Part shown: positions 1 through 7,826 of the stretch, one piece after another
Numbering within the stretch: position 1 is the stretch's first letter
Layout: each line of letters opens with the position of its first letter
DNA from: WJMT01 sp964456985
Lineage (GTDB): Bacteria; Acidobacteriota; Aminicenantia; Aminicenantales; Aminicenantaceae
DNA: 41,666 bases
Assembly: GCA_964456985.1 (NCBI GenBank)
Contig: CAYWDH010000024.1
Coordinates: forward strand, 1 to 41,666
Reading direction: 5' to 3'
Made by a program: the position numbers and the translations under genes
Notes under the pieces: model-generated
Told to the model about the DNA's origin: nothing
Databases searched by the model: none
Seen by the model: only the letters and a program-made list of their open reading frames with translations

Positions 1-1
1 G

Positions 2-106
2 GCGTTAAAAATCTTTAGTGAGCTGAGGCCACACCTGATTTTAATAGGGGAATATAATAAGCCTGGTTATTCACGAGTCGAGGTTGCTGAAGATCAAATA
101 ATTTGA
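2..106 (+). CDS. Possible 3' end of an upstream gene (partial)
   Basis: The second reading frame is open from the window edge to a TGA at 104-106 and would encode about 34 residues ending in VAEDQII. The peptide looks protein-like (ELRPHLILIGEYNKPG) but is too short to assign to a family. It contains the dispersed repeat at 62-90 and its stop codon lies inside the -35 box of the next promoter. A chance open frame of this length is quite possible, so this is only a weak call. Confidence 0.25.
   Translation, partial: ALKIFSELRPHLILIGEYNKPGYSRVEVAEDQII
62..90 (+). repeat. Dispersed ~29-bp repeat, copy 1
   Basis: The sequence CCTGGTTATTCACGAGTC continues into GAGGTTGCTGA. Close relatives lie at 15351-15380 and 37756-37784 on the same strand, and half-copies of the CCTGGATTATTC part lie at 22552-22565, 12541-12553 and 26101-26125. 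The shared core is ACCTGGATTATTC, a variable middle, then TCAAGGTTGCT. Its function is unknown. Confidence 0.6.
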
Positions 107-130
107 CACGATTTGTATACTTTAGATAAT
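103..130 (+). promoter_or_regulatory. Sigma-70 type promoter for the GHMP kinase operon
   Basis: TTGACA at 103-108 is followed by 16 bases and GATAAT at 125-130. Transcription would begin near 137, giving a leader of only about 8 bases before the ATG at 145. Confidence 0.55.
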
Positions 131-144
131 AAGAAATCATAGAT

Positions 145-1230
145 ATGGATAAAAAGAAAATACTTGTCTCAGCTCCGGGCCGGCTCTGCCTTCTAGGAGA
201 GCATCAGGACTATTTTGGCCTTCCGATCATAGCTGCAGCCATAAACCTGAGAATTCGCATAACCGGAAACAGAACAGATGAAAAACGAATAAAGCTCGAT
301 CTTCCCGACATCAAAGAAAAAGATGAATTCCCTATAGGACAGGAACTGTCCTACAGCCAGGAGAGAGATTACCTGAAAAGCGCTGTGAACATACTTCTGA
401 GAAAAAACATCTTCCCTGGAGCAGGTTGGAAGGCCCAAGTCAGAGGGACCATCCCTATAAACTCAGGAACAGCCAGCTCCTCTGCCCTGGTAGTTGCCTG
501 GGTCTGCTTTCTTCTTAAAGCTTCCGGCGACGAAAGAGCATCCTCACCTGAAGATATCGCTGAGCTGGCTTTTCAATCAGAAGTGGCTGAATTTAAAGAG
601 CCGGGGGGAAAGATGGATCATTACTCCTCAGCTCTGGGCCGGGTCATCTCCATTCACTTTGAAAAAAATCTAAAAATAAATTCCTTTACGAGCCCGCTTA
701 AAAATTTCGTACTCGCTGACTCCCTTATCAGAAAAGATACGACTGGGACTCTGGGCTTTATAAAATCCCATGTTCTCAAAGCCGTTTCACTCATTCAAGA
801 CACAATCAGTGATTTTAACCTGAAAAGCCCTTTGACTTCACCCATCAAAAAAGAAATCGAAAAACTTCCTGAAACTGAAAAAAGGCTTTTGAAGGGCACT
901 CTTATGACCAGAGACATCACAGCTCAGGGTGAGAGCCTGTTTAAACAGAAAAAATTTGACCATGAAAAATTCGGAATGCTTCTCTCCAGACAGCAGGATG
1001 TCATCAGAAACTACTTGCGGATCTCATCTCCGAAAATCGATAAAATGATCGACACAGCTCTTGATTCCGGAGCACTGGGAGCAAAAATAAACGGCTCCGG
1101 AGAAGGCGGCTGCATCTTTGCCTACACACCAAATAAAGCGGAACTTGTGGCTAAAAAATTGGAAAATCTGGGAGCAAAAGCGTATATTGTTCATGTGGAT
1201 AAAGGAATCACCATCCATGAGAACAGCTGA
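145..1230 (+). CDS. GHMP family sugar kinase (galactokinase-like)
   Basis: Likely an ATP-dependent cytoplasmic kinase of the GHMP superfamily, phosphorylating a sugar or related small molecule. The N-terminus (about residues 10-25, APGRLCLLGEHQDYFG) matches the galactokinase-type substrate motif. Residues about 105-115 (INSGTASSSAL) form the ATP-binding GxxSSS loop, MDHYSSALG near 157-165 resembles the catalytic-Asp region, and KINGSGEGG near 318-326 is the C-terminal GHMP motif. The length of 361 residues fits galactokinase and mevalonate kinase relatives. The substrate cannot be fixed from sequence. It is first in a run with EF-P (31-base gap), aldehyde ferredoxin oxidoreductase and a class II aldolase, which suggests sugar catabolism. 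No strong Shine-Dalgarno precedes the ATG, in keeping with the very short predicted leader. Confidence 0.8.
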   Translation: MDKKKILVSAPGRLCLLGEHQDYFGLPIIAAAINLRIRITGNRTDEKRIKLDLPDIKEKDEFPIGQELSYSQERDYLKSAVNILLRKNIFPGAGWKAQVRGTIPINSGTASSSALVVAWVCFLLKASGDERASSPEDIAELAFQSEVAEFKEPGGKMDHYSSALGRVISIHFEKNLKINSFTSPLKNFVLADSLIRKDTTGTLGFIKSHVLKAVSLIQDTISDFNLKSPLTSPIKKEIEKLPETEKRLLKGTLMTRDITAQGESLFKQKKFDHEKFGMLLSRQQDVIRNYLRISSPKIDKMIDTALDSGALGAKINGSGEGGCIFAYTPNKAELVAKKLENLGAKAYIVHVDKGITIHENS

Positions 1231-1261
1231 TTCTTTAGAGAGAACTGGAGGATAAAGGAAA

Positions 1262-1825
1262 ATGATTAGTGCCACTCAAATACGGAGAGGAATGATCATA
1301 GAGATCGATGGTGAACTCTATTCGGTTCTGGAGACATCTCATGTCACGCCCGGAAAAGGGCAGGCTCTCATGCAGACAAAGCTGAGAAGGCTCAAAGACC
1401 AGACGCTTCATGACTATCGATTCCGGTCAAAAGATAAGGTTGAGCAGGCGTATCTGGAAGAAATAGAAATGGAGTACCTTTATAAAGAAGCGAACCATTT
1501 TATTTTCATGAATACGGAAACATACGAACAGATAAGGCTTTCCGAAGAGGTTCTGGGAGATGCAGTAAACTACCTTATCCCCAACATTGTCTTTTCCGTG
1601 GAAATGTATGAAGGGAAACCGGTCGGAGTCAAACCTCCCATGACCGTTGACCTGAAAGTAACAAAAACAGAGCCTTATCTCAAAGGAGCCACTCAGACCG
1701 CAAGCAGCAAACCAGCCACCTTAGAGACAGGAATAACCTTAAATGTGCCCCAATTCATAAAAAAAGATGATATCATACGCATAGATACCAGAGAAGATAA
1801 ATACCTGGAACGGATCAAAAAGTAA
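1262..1825 (+). CDS. efp: Elongation factor P
   Basis: EF-P binds ribosomes stalled at polyproline stretches and promotes peptide-bond formation. The 187-residue length is standard. The N-terminal KOW-like domain carries the loop TPGKGQA with the modifiable Lys at residue 32, followed by the OB domains; the C-terminus (QFIKKDDIIRIDTREDKYLERI) is typical of the family. A strong GGAGG at about 1246-1250 precedes the ATG. A Lys at the loop tip fits modification by EpmA-type or other lysine systems, but no modifying enzyme lies in the window. The gene is embedded in a metabolic operon, with the next gene starting one base after its stop. Confidence 0.97.
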   Translation: MISATQIRRGMIIEIDGELYSVLETSHVTPGKGQALMQTKLRRLKDQTLHDYRFRSKDKVEQAYLEEIEMEYLYKEANHFIFMNTETYEQIRLSEEVLGDAVNYLIPNIVFSVEMYEGKPVGVKPPMTVDLKVTKTEPYLKGATQTASSKPATLETGITLNVPQFIKKDDIIRIDTREDKYLERIKK

Positions 1826-1826
1826 A

Positions 1827-3647
1827 ATGAAACCAGGGGGTGTATACCAAAAGCTGCTTGAAATAGACTTAACACGTTCCACTACCCGTATCCGGAAGAT
1901 CAAGGATTCTCTCCTTAAAAATTACATCGGTGGAAGAGCCCTGGCTACCCGTATTTTTTTCGATACTGTCAATCCCTCCTGTGACCCGCTCAGCCCCGAG
2001 AACATTGTGGTCATAGCCTCTTCTCCCCTTATCGGCAGCACAGCCCCCACTGCATCGAGAGGGCATATGGTGTTTAAATCCCCCCTTACTGGGCTGATCG
2101 GCAGTTCAAACTGCGGAGGCTCCTGGGCGCCTTATCTGAAATCCGCAGGATATGATGTCCTTCTCATAAAGGGAAGGTCACAAAAGCCTGCCCTCATTGA
2201 CATCAAACCGGGATCTGTAAAAATCAGCTCTGCTGAAAACGTCTGGGGACTCAATGTCCATAAGACAACAGATATATTAACAAAGGAAAATAAACGAGCG
2301 CGTATCCTGTGCATCGGTCAGGCAGGAGAAAACTGTGTGAGATTCTCATCTGTTATGAACGATAAAGACAGGGCCTACGGTAGAGGAGGCCCTGGAGCTG
2401 TATTCGGAAGCAAGAATCTCAAAGCCATCCGAGTTCAAGGTAACAAAAAAATAGACATAGAAAAAAAGCAGGTATTCAGAGCCGGAAAAGAACAGGCTGA
2501 ATATATCATGAAAGCAGCCCCTATAACCAAAAGACTTTTAAAAGAATTGGGAACAGCCGGACTTATAAAACTCATTAACCTTATGGAGATGCTTCCGCAC
2601 AAAAATTTCCAGGATAATGTCCACCCGGACAAGAAAATAGATGAGATCTCCGGAGAGAAAATAAAAAAAGAGCTGCTCCAAAGGCCGGGGGCCTGCTTTG
2701 GATGTCCCATAGTCTGCCAGCGGCATACCGCTGTAGAAGGGAAAAAAGGAGAGGGGCCGGAATATGAGACTCTGGTCATGTTAGGCCCTCAATGCGGGAT
2801 CTATGATTTAAAATCCATCACCAAGGCCAATTATCTATGCAATGAACTGGGCCTTGATACCATAAGCATGGGAGGGACCACTGCTTGTGTGATGGAGCTC
2901 TTTGAAAAGGGACACATAAACAAACAGGATTCAGACGGCATCCCCCTTTCCTTTGGCCGTTCGGAAATTCTTGAAGAAATCGTAAGGAAGACTGCCTTCA
3001 GAGAAGGAATAGGCGATAAACTATCGGAAGGCTCCTACAGATTCGCTGAACTCTTCCATCACCCCTCCTCTTCCATGAGTGTTAAGAAAATGGAAATACC
3101 CGCCTATGACCCAAGGTCCTCCTTTACCCAGGCTCTGGGCTACATGACATCTCCGACCGGAGCCTGTCATCTCAGAGGAGGGTATGCAGTTTCTCTGGCC
3201 TTTTTCGGAGGGGCCAAAGAGATACCGAGATTCAGCCTGCTCCAATCTCCCATTGCTATAAGAAACATGCAGAATCTGGGAATTATTCAGGATTCCCTGG
3301 GGATATGCCGTTTCACAGGATTTGCTTTCTCTACAGAACCCTGGTCCCGGATGCTGAGCGGAGTCACAGGATACACATACTCTTCAGCTGAGTTTAGTCA
3401 AATGGCCGCAAGAGTCGCGGCTCTGGAACGAGTGTTTAATCTCAGAGTCGGATTGACATACACGGATGACTCTCTGCCCTCTCGATTCAGCTCTGAACCT
3501 ATAACCGTTCAAGGTCAGAAAACAACGCTTTCAAACAAAGCCCAAACCAAAATGAGAGAAGACTATTATAAAGCCAGGGAATGGAGTGTCCCTGAAGGCA
3601 TCCCTTCCAAAAAAATCTTAGAATCTATAGAATTAGAAGAGATATAA
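1827..3647 (+). CDS. aor: Aldehyde:ferredoxin oxidoreductase (tungsten-pterin)
   Basis: Oxidises aldehydes to carboxylic acids with ferredoxin as electron acceptor, using a tungsten (or molybdenum) bis-pterin and one [4Fe-4S] cluster. Family hallmarks are the N-terminal GGRALATRIFFD segment, SRGHMVFKSPLTG and GSSNCGGSWAPYLKSAGYD, GAVFGSKNLKAI near residue 195, and the cluster motif CFGCPIVC (C-x2-C-x3-C) near residue 290. The fourth Cys is probably in LGICRFTGF near residue 494. The 606 residues match the family. Its ATG lies one base after the efp stop, so translational coupling is likely. Neighbours suggest it removes an aldehyde released by the aldolase next door. Substrate specificity (AOR, FOR or GOR type) cannot be decided by eye. 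Confidence 0.93.
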   Translation: MKPGGVYQKLLEIDLTRSTTRIRKIKDSLLKNYIGGRALATRIFFDTVNPSCDPLSPENIVVIASSPLIGSTAPTASRGHMVFKSPLTGLIGSSNCGGSWAPYLKSAGYDVLLIKGRSQKPALIDIKPGSVKISSAENVWGLNVHKTTDILTKENKRARILCIGQAGENCVRFSSVMNDKDRAYGRGGPGAVFGSKNLKAIRVQGNKKIDIEKKQVFRAGKEQAEYIMKAAPITKRLLKELGTAGLIKLINLMEMLPHKNFQDNVHPDKKIDEISGEKIKKELLQRPGACFGCPIVCQRHTAVEGKKGEGPEYETLVMLGPQCGIYDLKSITKANYLCNELGLDTISMGGTTACVMELFEKGHINKQDSDGIPLSFGRSEILEEIVRKTAFREGIGDKLSEGSYRFAELFHHPSSSMSVKKMEIPAYDPRSSFTQALGYMTSPTGACHLRGGYAVSLAFFGGAKEIPRFSLLQSPIAIRNMQNLGIIQDSLGICRFTGFAFSTEPWSRMLSGVTGYTYSSAEFSQMAARVAALERVFNLRVGLTYTDDSLPSRFSSEPITVQGQKTTLSNKAQTKMREDYYKAREWSVPEGIPSKKILESIELEEI

Positions 3648-3649
3648 AG

Positions 3650-4975
3650 ATGGCATCTGATAAATGGAAGGCTGATGAAGCATTAATCCATCTGTTCCAG
3701 TCCGTAGGACACATCCTTCTGGATAAGGACCTTGAAGACAGCCACAGCGGGAATATATCCACACTCTGGAAAGACGCTGAAGGCAATGAAAAAATCGTGA
3801 TCACAGCCGCAGGCTCTCAAAAAGGCGATCTGGAGCCGAGCCAGATCTGCTTTCTCTCTCCATCAGAAACTGACTACGGTTACTACAAAGCCTCATCGGA
3901 AACAGACATCCATGCCAAAATTCTTTCCATACCCGGGATCCGGGCTGTCATCCACGCCCATACCAAGGAACTCACCATCATGACGTTTGATGAAGAAGAA
4001 AAGCCCAACAAACCCTCTCCTTTTATTCCCATTGATTCCCTGGGATTCTATCATCTCAATGGCTGTATTCCAGTTGATTGGGTGGAAGTTCCCTGTGGAT
4101 CGCCTGAGATGACAAGAATCATCCCGGAAAGACTAGCGCAGCATAAAATCACGGTCCTTCAGGGACATGGAACATTTTCCAGGGGAAGAACGGTCAAAGA
4201 GGCCCTTTTTCATGTGTGCCTCGCCAATAATTCAGGCTCTATTGCAAGGCTGGCCCATAAACTGGATATTGATATCCATAAATTAAGGGAAAAGATCACT
4301 CGATCCCCCTCCCGTTTCTTTCCTTATCCACCGAACAGCTATGCTCAGTATGAGGGAAAGGCAGAAAAAATAGAGGGTGAAGAGGAGATCACAGGAGAAT
4401 TCAAGAAGACCGCGTCCAGGATATTCAAATCAAACCTTTCTCCCTTCCACACAGGATCCCTATCCATTCGCGGAGTGGACAAGATCCTTTACGCACCCAA
4501 AGCCTCCATGCCCAGGGAAATCGGGGGCCCGATCCTAGAACTTCCTTTGTCCTTAAAGAGCAAAGAGAAGGACAGGGAACTGACCATCCACAAACACATA
4601 TACGAACAAACCGATTTTCAAACCGTCATCCACTGCTTTATTCCCGAAGTAGAAGCGGTTTCTTACTTTGTCCCCCCGGGACAGGAAAGACCCATCGATC
4701 GAGTTATTCCTATTGATGCTGAAGGGAGCTTTTTCTATCTTGTTATCCCCATTCTCCCCCCGGATTTTAAAACGGAAACCTTTATCCGGCTCCTGCATGA
4801 TTACAAAATAGTGATCATCAGAGGGGGTGGGGTCTGGAGCGTAGGAGAGCAGTCTTTATCCGAAGCTCTCCATCATCCCTCTTCGCTCAGGGATATCTGC
4901 CTTTATATCCTGGGAGCTTATGAAAGAGGACTGGATATCTTAAAACTCCAGCCCGAAAAAGCCAAACAATGGTAA
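3650..4975 (+). CDS. Tandem class II aldolase/adducin-domain protein
   Basis: Two class II aldolase (fuculose-phosphate aldolase/adducin) domains are fused. Domain 1 (about residues 8-215) has the expected metal and catalytic set: SGNIS near 33-37, E84, the HAH pair H102/H104 and H173 in QGHGTF. Domain 2 (about 250-435) aligns in order (HTGSLSIRG, IHCF, RGGGVW) but the second zinc His of the pair and the GHG His are gone. It is therefore probably structural or regulatory. The intact domain would cleave or epimerise a phosphorylated sugar. The gene starts two bases after the aor stop. Domain architecture is seen directly; the substrate is unknown. Confidence 0.85.
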   Translation: MASDKWKADEALIHLFQSVGHILLDKDLEDSHSGNISTLWKDAEGNEKIVITAAGSQKGDLEPSQICFLSPSETDYGYYKASSETDIHAKILSIPGIRAVIHAHTKELTIMTFDEEEKPNKPSPFIPIDSLGFYHLNGCIPVDWVEVPCGSPEMTRIIPERLAQHKITVLQGHGTFSRGRTVKEALFHVCLANNSGSIARLAHKLDIDIHKLREKITRSPSRFFPYPPNSYAQYEGKAEKIEGEEEITGEFKKTASRIFKSNLSPFHTGSLSIRGVDKILYAPKASMPREIGGPILELPLSLKSKEKDRELTIHKHIYEQTDFQTVIHCFIPEVEAVSYFVPPGQERPIDRVIPIDAEGSFFYLVIPILPPDFKTETFIRLLHDYKIVIIRGGGVWSVGEQSLSEALHHPSSLRDICLYILGAYERGLDILKLQPEKAKQW

Positions 4976-5125
4976 TTTAGGGGGACGGGCCCGGCTATTT
5001 TCTTTATTTCCATATAATTACGACACTTTTCCACAATCTCCCACCCTGATAAACAATGATTTTTGACCCCAAAAATCATCAATCCAGTTCATCATACATG
5101 CATCTGTCTCTAAAAAGGGACAGTC

Positions 5126-5191
5126 GCCAAAAGTCTCTCTAGGGGCAAAAATTTGGCATGAATTTTGCTTTATTAACTGCAGAGAGGAGGG
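5126..5191 (+). repeat. Duplicated leader/promoter segment, copy 1
   Basis: This segment recurs at 6854-6922 ahead of the paralogous gene. Shared blocks are GCCAAAAGTC, TTGGCATGAATTTTG and ATTAACTGCAGAGAGGAGGG. The middle differs slightly. The duplication therefore carried the regulatory region along with the coding sequence. Confidence 0.8.
5153..5169 (+). promoter_or_regulatory. Candidate sigma-54 (RpoN) promoter
   Basis: TTGGCATGAATTTTGCT has the -24 GG (5155-5156) and -12 GC (5167-5168) separated by exactly ten bases, with TTGGCA and TTGCT flanks matching the sigma-54 consensus. Transcription would start near 5180, just ahead of the AGGAGG at 5185-5190. No enhancer-binding protein is encoded in the window. 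Confidence 0.5.
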
Positions 5192-5194
5192 ATG

Positions 5195-6073
5195 ATGAAG
5201 AAATCATGTACAGCTTTAGTACTGGGAACTATCATTATTTTCCTCTTTCCCATAAGCTCATCTTGTATGGGAGACAATAATTTTCTCAAAGGAATAAGTT
5301 TCAAACTCAAAGGCGGTTATCAATATCTGCACATAGGGGATTTGAATACATATATGAGCATATATAATGAGGCCTGGGAAGATTATTCTGAAGATTATAG
5401 TATTTATATATTTGGTGAGCTAGAAGAATTCCATTATGGTTCAAATTTAGGAGGTGAAGTATCATTCACGTTAACTTCTCATTTAAGGGGTATTATCGGT
5501 ATAGAATACGCTCATTTAAAAAGTGAAAGCTCAGTTGAAGTGCCGGATCAAAATACCACTCAGATTTGGAACCATAAGATAGAATCCTTCCCTATTTCAT
5601 TAAGTGTTGGTTATTTTTTTCCATTAAGTAAAAGGAGCTCTTTCTATTTGAGAGCTGGGATAGGGTATTATTTTGCCAGGATATATAGATATTGTAACAG
5701 CCGGAAAATTAATGTTTGGGATTATTCTTGGGAAGAAAACATGCGCTCTTCTGACTTTGGAGTATTCGGGGGATTTGGTTTTGAATACAGTGTAAGCAAA
5801 AACATATACCTCACTCTGGAGTGTTTAGGAACTTATGCAAAAATTAATAAATTCAGAGGAAACTGTTCAGGTAATGATCCAGAAGGATATTATTGCGAAG
5901 ATGAGGGTATTTTTTACTACTGGGAAGAACTATCCGGGTCTACTGGTTATACAGCACCTCATATTTACTTAGGAAAACCCGAACCAGCCTGGTACAGAAG
6001 AAATATCAGAGAATTTGTTCTGGATTTAAGCGGAATTTCTCTGATACTGGGACTCAGAGTGAGGTTGTTTTAA
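5195..6073 (+). CDS. Outer-membrane beta-barrel protein, paralogue A
   Basis: A secreted protein of 292 residues with an N-terminal signal peptide (KKSCTALVLGTIIIFLF, cleavage probably near SSSC). The mature part has alternating aromatic/hydrophobic strands and ends in the RVRLF tail, with the terminal Phe typical of outer-membrane barrels. It is closely related over its whole length to the protein at 6924-7802, with near-identical C-terminal thirds. The start is the second of two adjacent ATGs, because it aligns with the paralogue's ATG and sits four bases after AGGAGGG; the ATG at 5192 would touch the ribosome site. I do not recognise a named family; it resembles generic outer-membrane-protein-like barrels of eight to ten strands. 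Confidence 0.75.
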   Translation: MKKSCTALVLGTIIIFLFPISSSCMGDNNFLKGISFKLKGGYQYLHIGDLNTYMSIYNEAWEDYSEDYSIYIFGELEEFHYGSNLGGEVSFTLTSHLRGIIGIEYAHLKSESSVEVPDQNTTQIWNHKIESFPISLSVGYFFPLSKRSSFYLRAGIGYYFARIYRYCNSRKINVWDYSWEENMRSSDFGVFGGFGFEYSVSKNIYLTLECLGTYAKINKFRGNCSGNDPEGYYCEDEGIFYYWEELSGSTGYTAPHIYLGKPEPAWYRRNIREFVLDLSGISLILGLRVRLF

Positions 6074-6078
6074 TAAAA

Positions 6079-6843
6079 ATGAGGTATTCAAATATTAAAC
6101 CAATCATACTGATCATCGCTTGTTTCATAACAGCCTCCGGATGCAAAAATAATCCAATAATACCCTGGGAATATCCCGAACTATCTCTAAAACTGGAAAC
6201 AGAACATTTCATTTTTTATTATACTGACGGAGATTATGTGGATTCCATATGGCAGGAAGTCTATCATGAATGGGCTGTCAGTGAGCTTCAGGTTATAATT
6301 CCCTGTAAGATCAATTATTACAAATATTGGGACATAACTCATTTGGAGAGAATGACAGGCGTTTCTTATTGTTTTGCCGAACCAGATACATTTGCAGTTC
6401 ATACTATCTGGCCAACCGATAATCACGAATGCGTGCATTTATATACCTCTTTAATTGGCCGCCCCAGTGATTTTTTCAATGAAGGAATTGCAGTGGCTTT
6501 TCAGACAGATCCTTATAACGGAGATTATGTGCCTCGGTGTATGGGGATGCCGGTCCACTACTGGGGGAAAAAGTATAAAGATGAGGGGACTCTGATACCA
6601 CTTGACAATCTGCTGGAAACGGAAGATTTTAGAGCCTATGACGGTGTCATCACCTATCCGGAAGCAGGCTCATTTATGAAATTCATGCTTGATTCATACG
6701 GATTGGATAAAATGAAATCGTTTTTCGAAATAGGAGACAGATATCATTCAAAAGAGACTATCAAGATGAATTTCGTGTCCGTCTACAATTTCTCCATAAA
6801 CGAGGCTGAAGAGGATTGGCTCCTGTTTTTAGATAGTTATTGA
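6079..6843 (+). CDS. Lipoprotein gluzincin-like metalloprotease
   Basis: A putative zinc metallopeptidase anchored to a membrane. The N-terminus is a lipoprotein signal with lipobox ASGC (Cys22). The zinc motif HECVH (H116, E117, H120) is followed by NEG (E135), the spacing expected of gluzincin or peptidase MA-like enzymes where the Glu is the third zinc ligand. The 254 residues are compact and have no other recognisable domain. It lies five bases after paralogue A and just upstream of paralogue B's leader, so its partner or substrate may be the barrel proteins (inference). No clear Shine-Dalgarno is seen; translation may be coupled to paralogue A. Confidence 0.72.
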   Translation: MRYSNIKPIILIIACFITASGCKNNPIIPWEYPELSLKLETEHFIFYYTDGDYVDSIWQEVYHEWAVSELQVIIPCKINYYKYWDITHLERMTGVSYCFAEPDTFAVHTIWPTDNHECVHLYTSLIGRPSDFFNEGIAVAFQTDPYNGDYVPRCMGMPVHYWGKKYKDEGTLIPLDNLLETEDFRAYDGVITYPEAGSFMKFMLDSYGLDKMKSFFEIGDRYHSKETIKMNFVSVYNFSINEAEEDWLLFLDSY

Positions 6844-6853
6844 TAGGGATAAT

Positions 6854-6922
6854 AGCCAAAAGTCCTTTCGCGTGTCATGCCTTGGCATGAATTTTGTCTT
6901 ATTAACTGCAGAGAGGAGGGGT
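6854..6922 (+). repeat. Duplicated leader/promoter segment, copy 2
   Basis: Second copy of the 5126-5191 leader, ending in the same ATTAACTGCAGAGAGGAGGG ribosome-site block before the ATG at 6924. Confidence 0.8.
6882..6898 (+). promoter_or_regulatory. Degenerate sigma-54-like promoter, second copy
   Basis: TTGGCATGAATTTTGTC keeps the -24 GG (6884-6885) and the ten-base spacing, but the -12 dinucleotide is GT (6896-6897) where copy 1 has GC. It would be expected to be weaker or inactive compared with the copy at 5153. Confidence 0.3.
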
Positions 6923-6923
6923 C

Positions 6924-7802
6924 ATGAAAAAATCATATATTTTAGCGCTCTTAACAGTCATTCTTGTTTTGTCTTTTCCTGCAAACTCATTTTGCCTCGA
7001 AAAACATAGTTTTCTTAAAGAGATAAGTTTCAAACTCAAAGGCGGTTATCAATACATACAGATAGGGGACTTTAATACATATATGAGTCTCCTGAAAGAA
7101 TATTACGAAAATTATTCTGAAGATTACAGTGTTTATATAATCAATGAATTGGAAGAATTCCATCATGGCTCAAATCTGGGGGGTGAAATATCATTTATGT
7201 TAAGTCCCCGTTTAAGAGGGGCTATCGGTATTGAGTACACACACTTAGGCAGTGAAAATTCAGTTAAGATTCCGGATAGTGGCAGCACACAGATTTTCAC
7301 ACATAAATTTAATTCTATCCCCTTAACATTAAGCATCCATTATTTGTTTCCATTAAGCAAAAGGAGCCATTTTTATCTAAAGGCCGGAACAGGATATTAT
7401 TTTGCATGGATTAATAAAAATTTCAGCCACCATAGATCTGATCTTTATGAGGTTTTTTGGGAAGAAAAAATGCATTCTGCTGACTTTGGAGTGAATGGTG
7501 GATTTGGTTTTGAATACAGTATAAGCAAAAACATGTACCTCACTCTGGAATGTCTTGGAACATATGCAAGAATTAATGGATTTAAAGGTCACTATTCTTG
7601 GGATGGACCAGAAGGACGTTATTATGAAGATGAAGGTATTTTTTACTACTGGGAAGAACTATCCGGGTCTACTGGTTATACAATCGCTCGTATTTACTTA
7701 GGAAAACCCGAACCAGCCTGGTATAGAAGAAATATCCGGGAATTTGTTCTGGATTTAAGCGGCGTTTCTTTGATACTGGGCCTTAGAGTGAGGTTATTTT
7801 AA
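6924..7802 (+). CDS. Outer-membrane beta-barrel protein, paralogue B
   Basis: 292 residues, the same length as paralogue A from its second ATG. The signal peptide is KKSYILALLTVILVLSF followed by PANSFC. The mature protein repeats the order of A: FKLKGGYQY, EELEEFHxGSNLGGE-like strands, FPLSKRS, YYFAxI, FGFEYS, and the C-terminal YLGKPEPAWYRRNIREF and LGLRVRLF. Divergence is concentrated in loops near residues 45-70 and 165-215, which suggests surface-exposed variation. AGGAGGGG precedes the ATG at a good distance. It probably arose by tandem duplication with its leader. Ligand and role are unknown. Confidence 0.75.
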   Translation: MKKSYILALLTVILVLSFPANSFCLEKHSFLKEISFKLKGGYQYIQIGDFNTYMSLLKEYYENYSEDYSVYIINELEEFHHGSNLGGEISFMLSPRLRGAIGIEYTHLGSENSVKIPDSGSTQIFTHKFNSIPLTLSIHYLFPLSKRSHFYLKAGTGYYFAWINKNFSHHRSDLYEVFWEEKMHSADFGVNGGFGFEYSISKNMYLTLECLGTYARINGFKGHYSWDGPEGRYYEDEGIFYYWEELSGSTGYTIARIYLGKPEPAWYRRNIREFVLDLSGVSLILGLRVRLF

Positions 7803-7826
7803 GAATAATAGGGGGAAACCAGCCGC

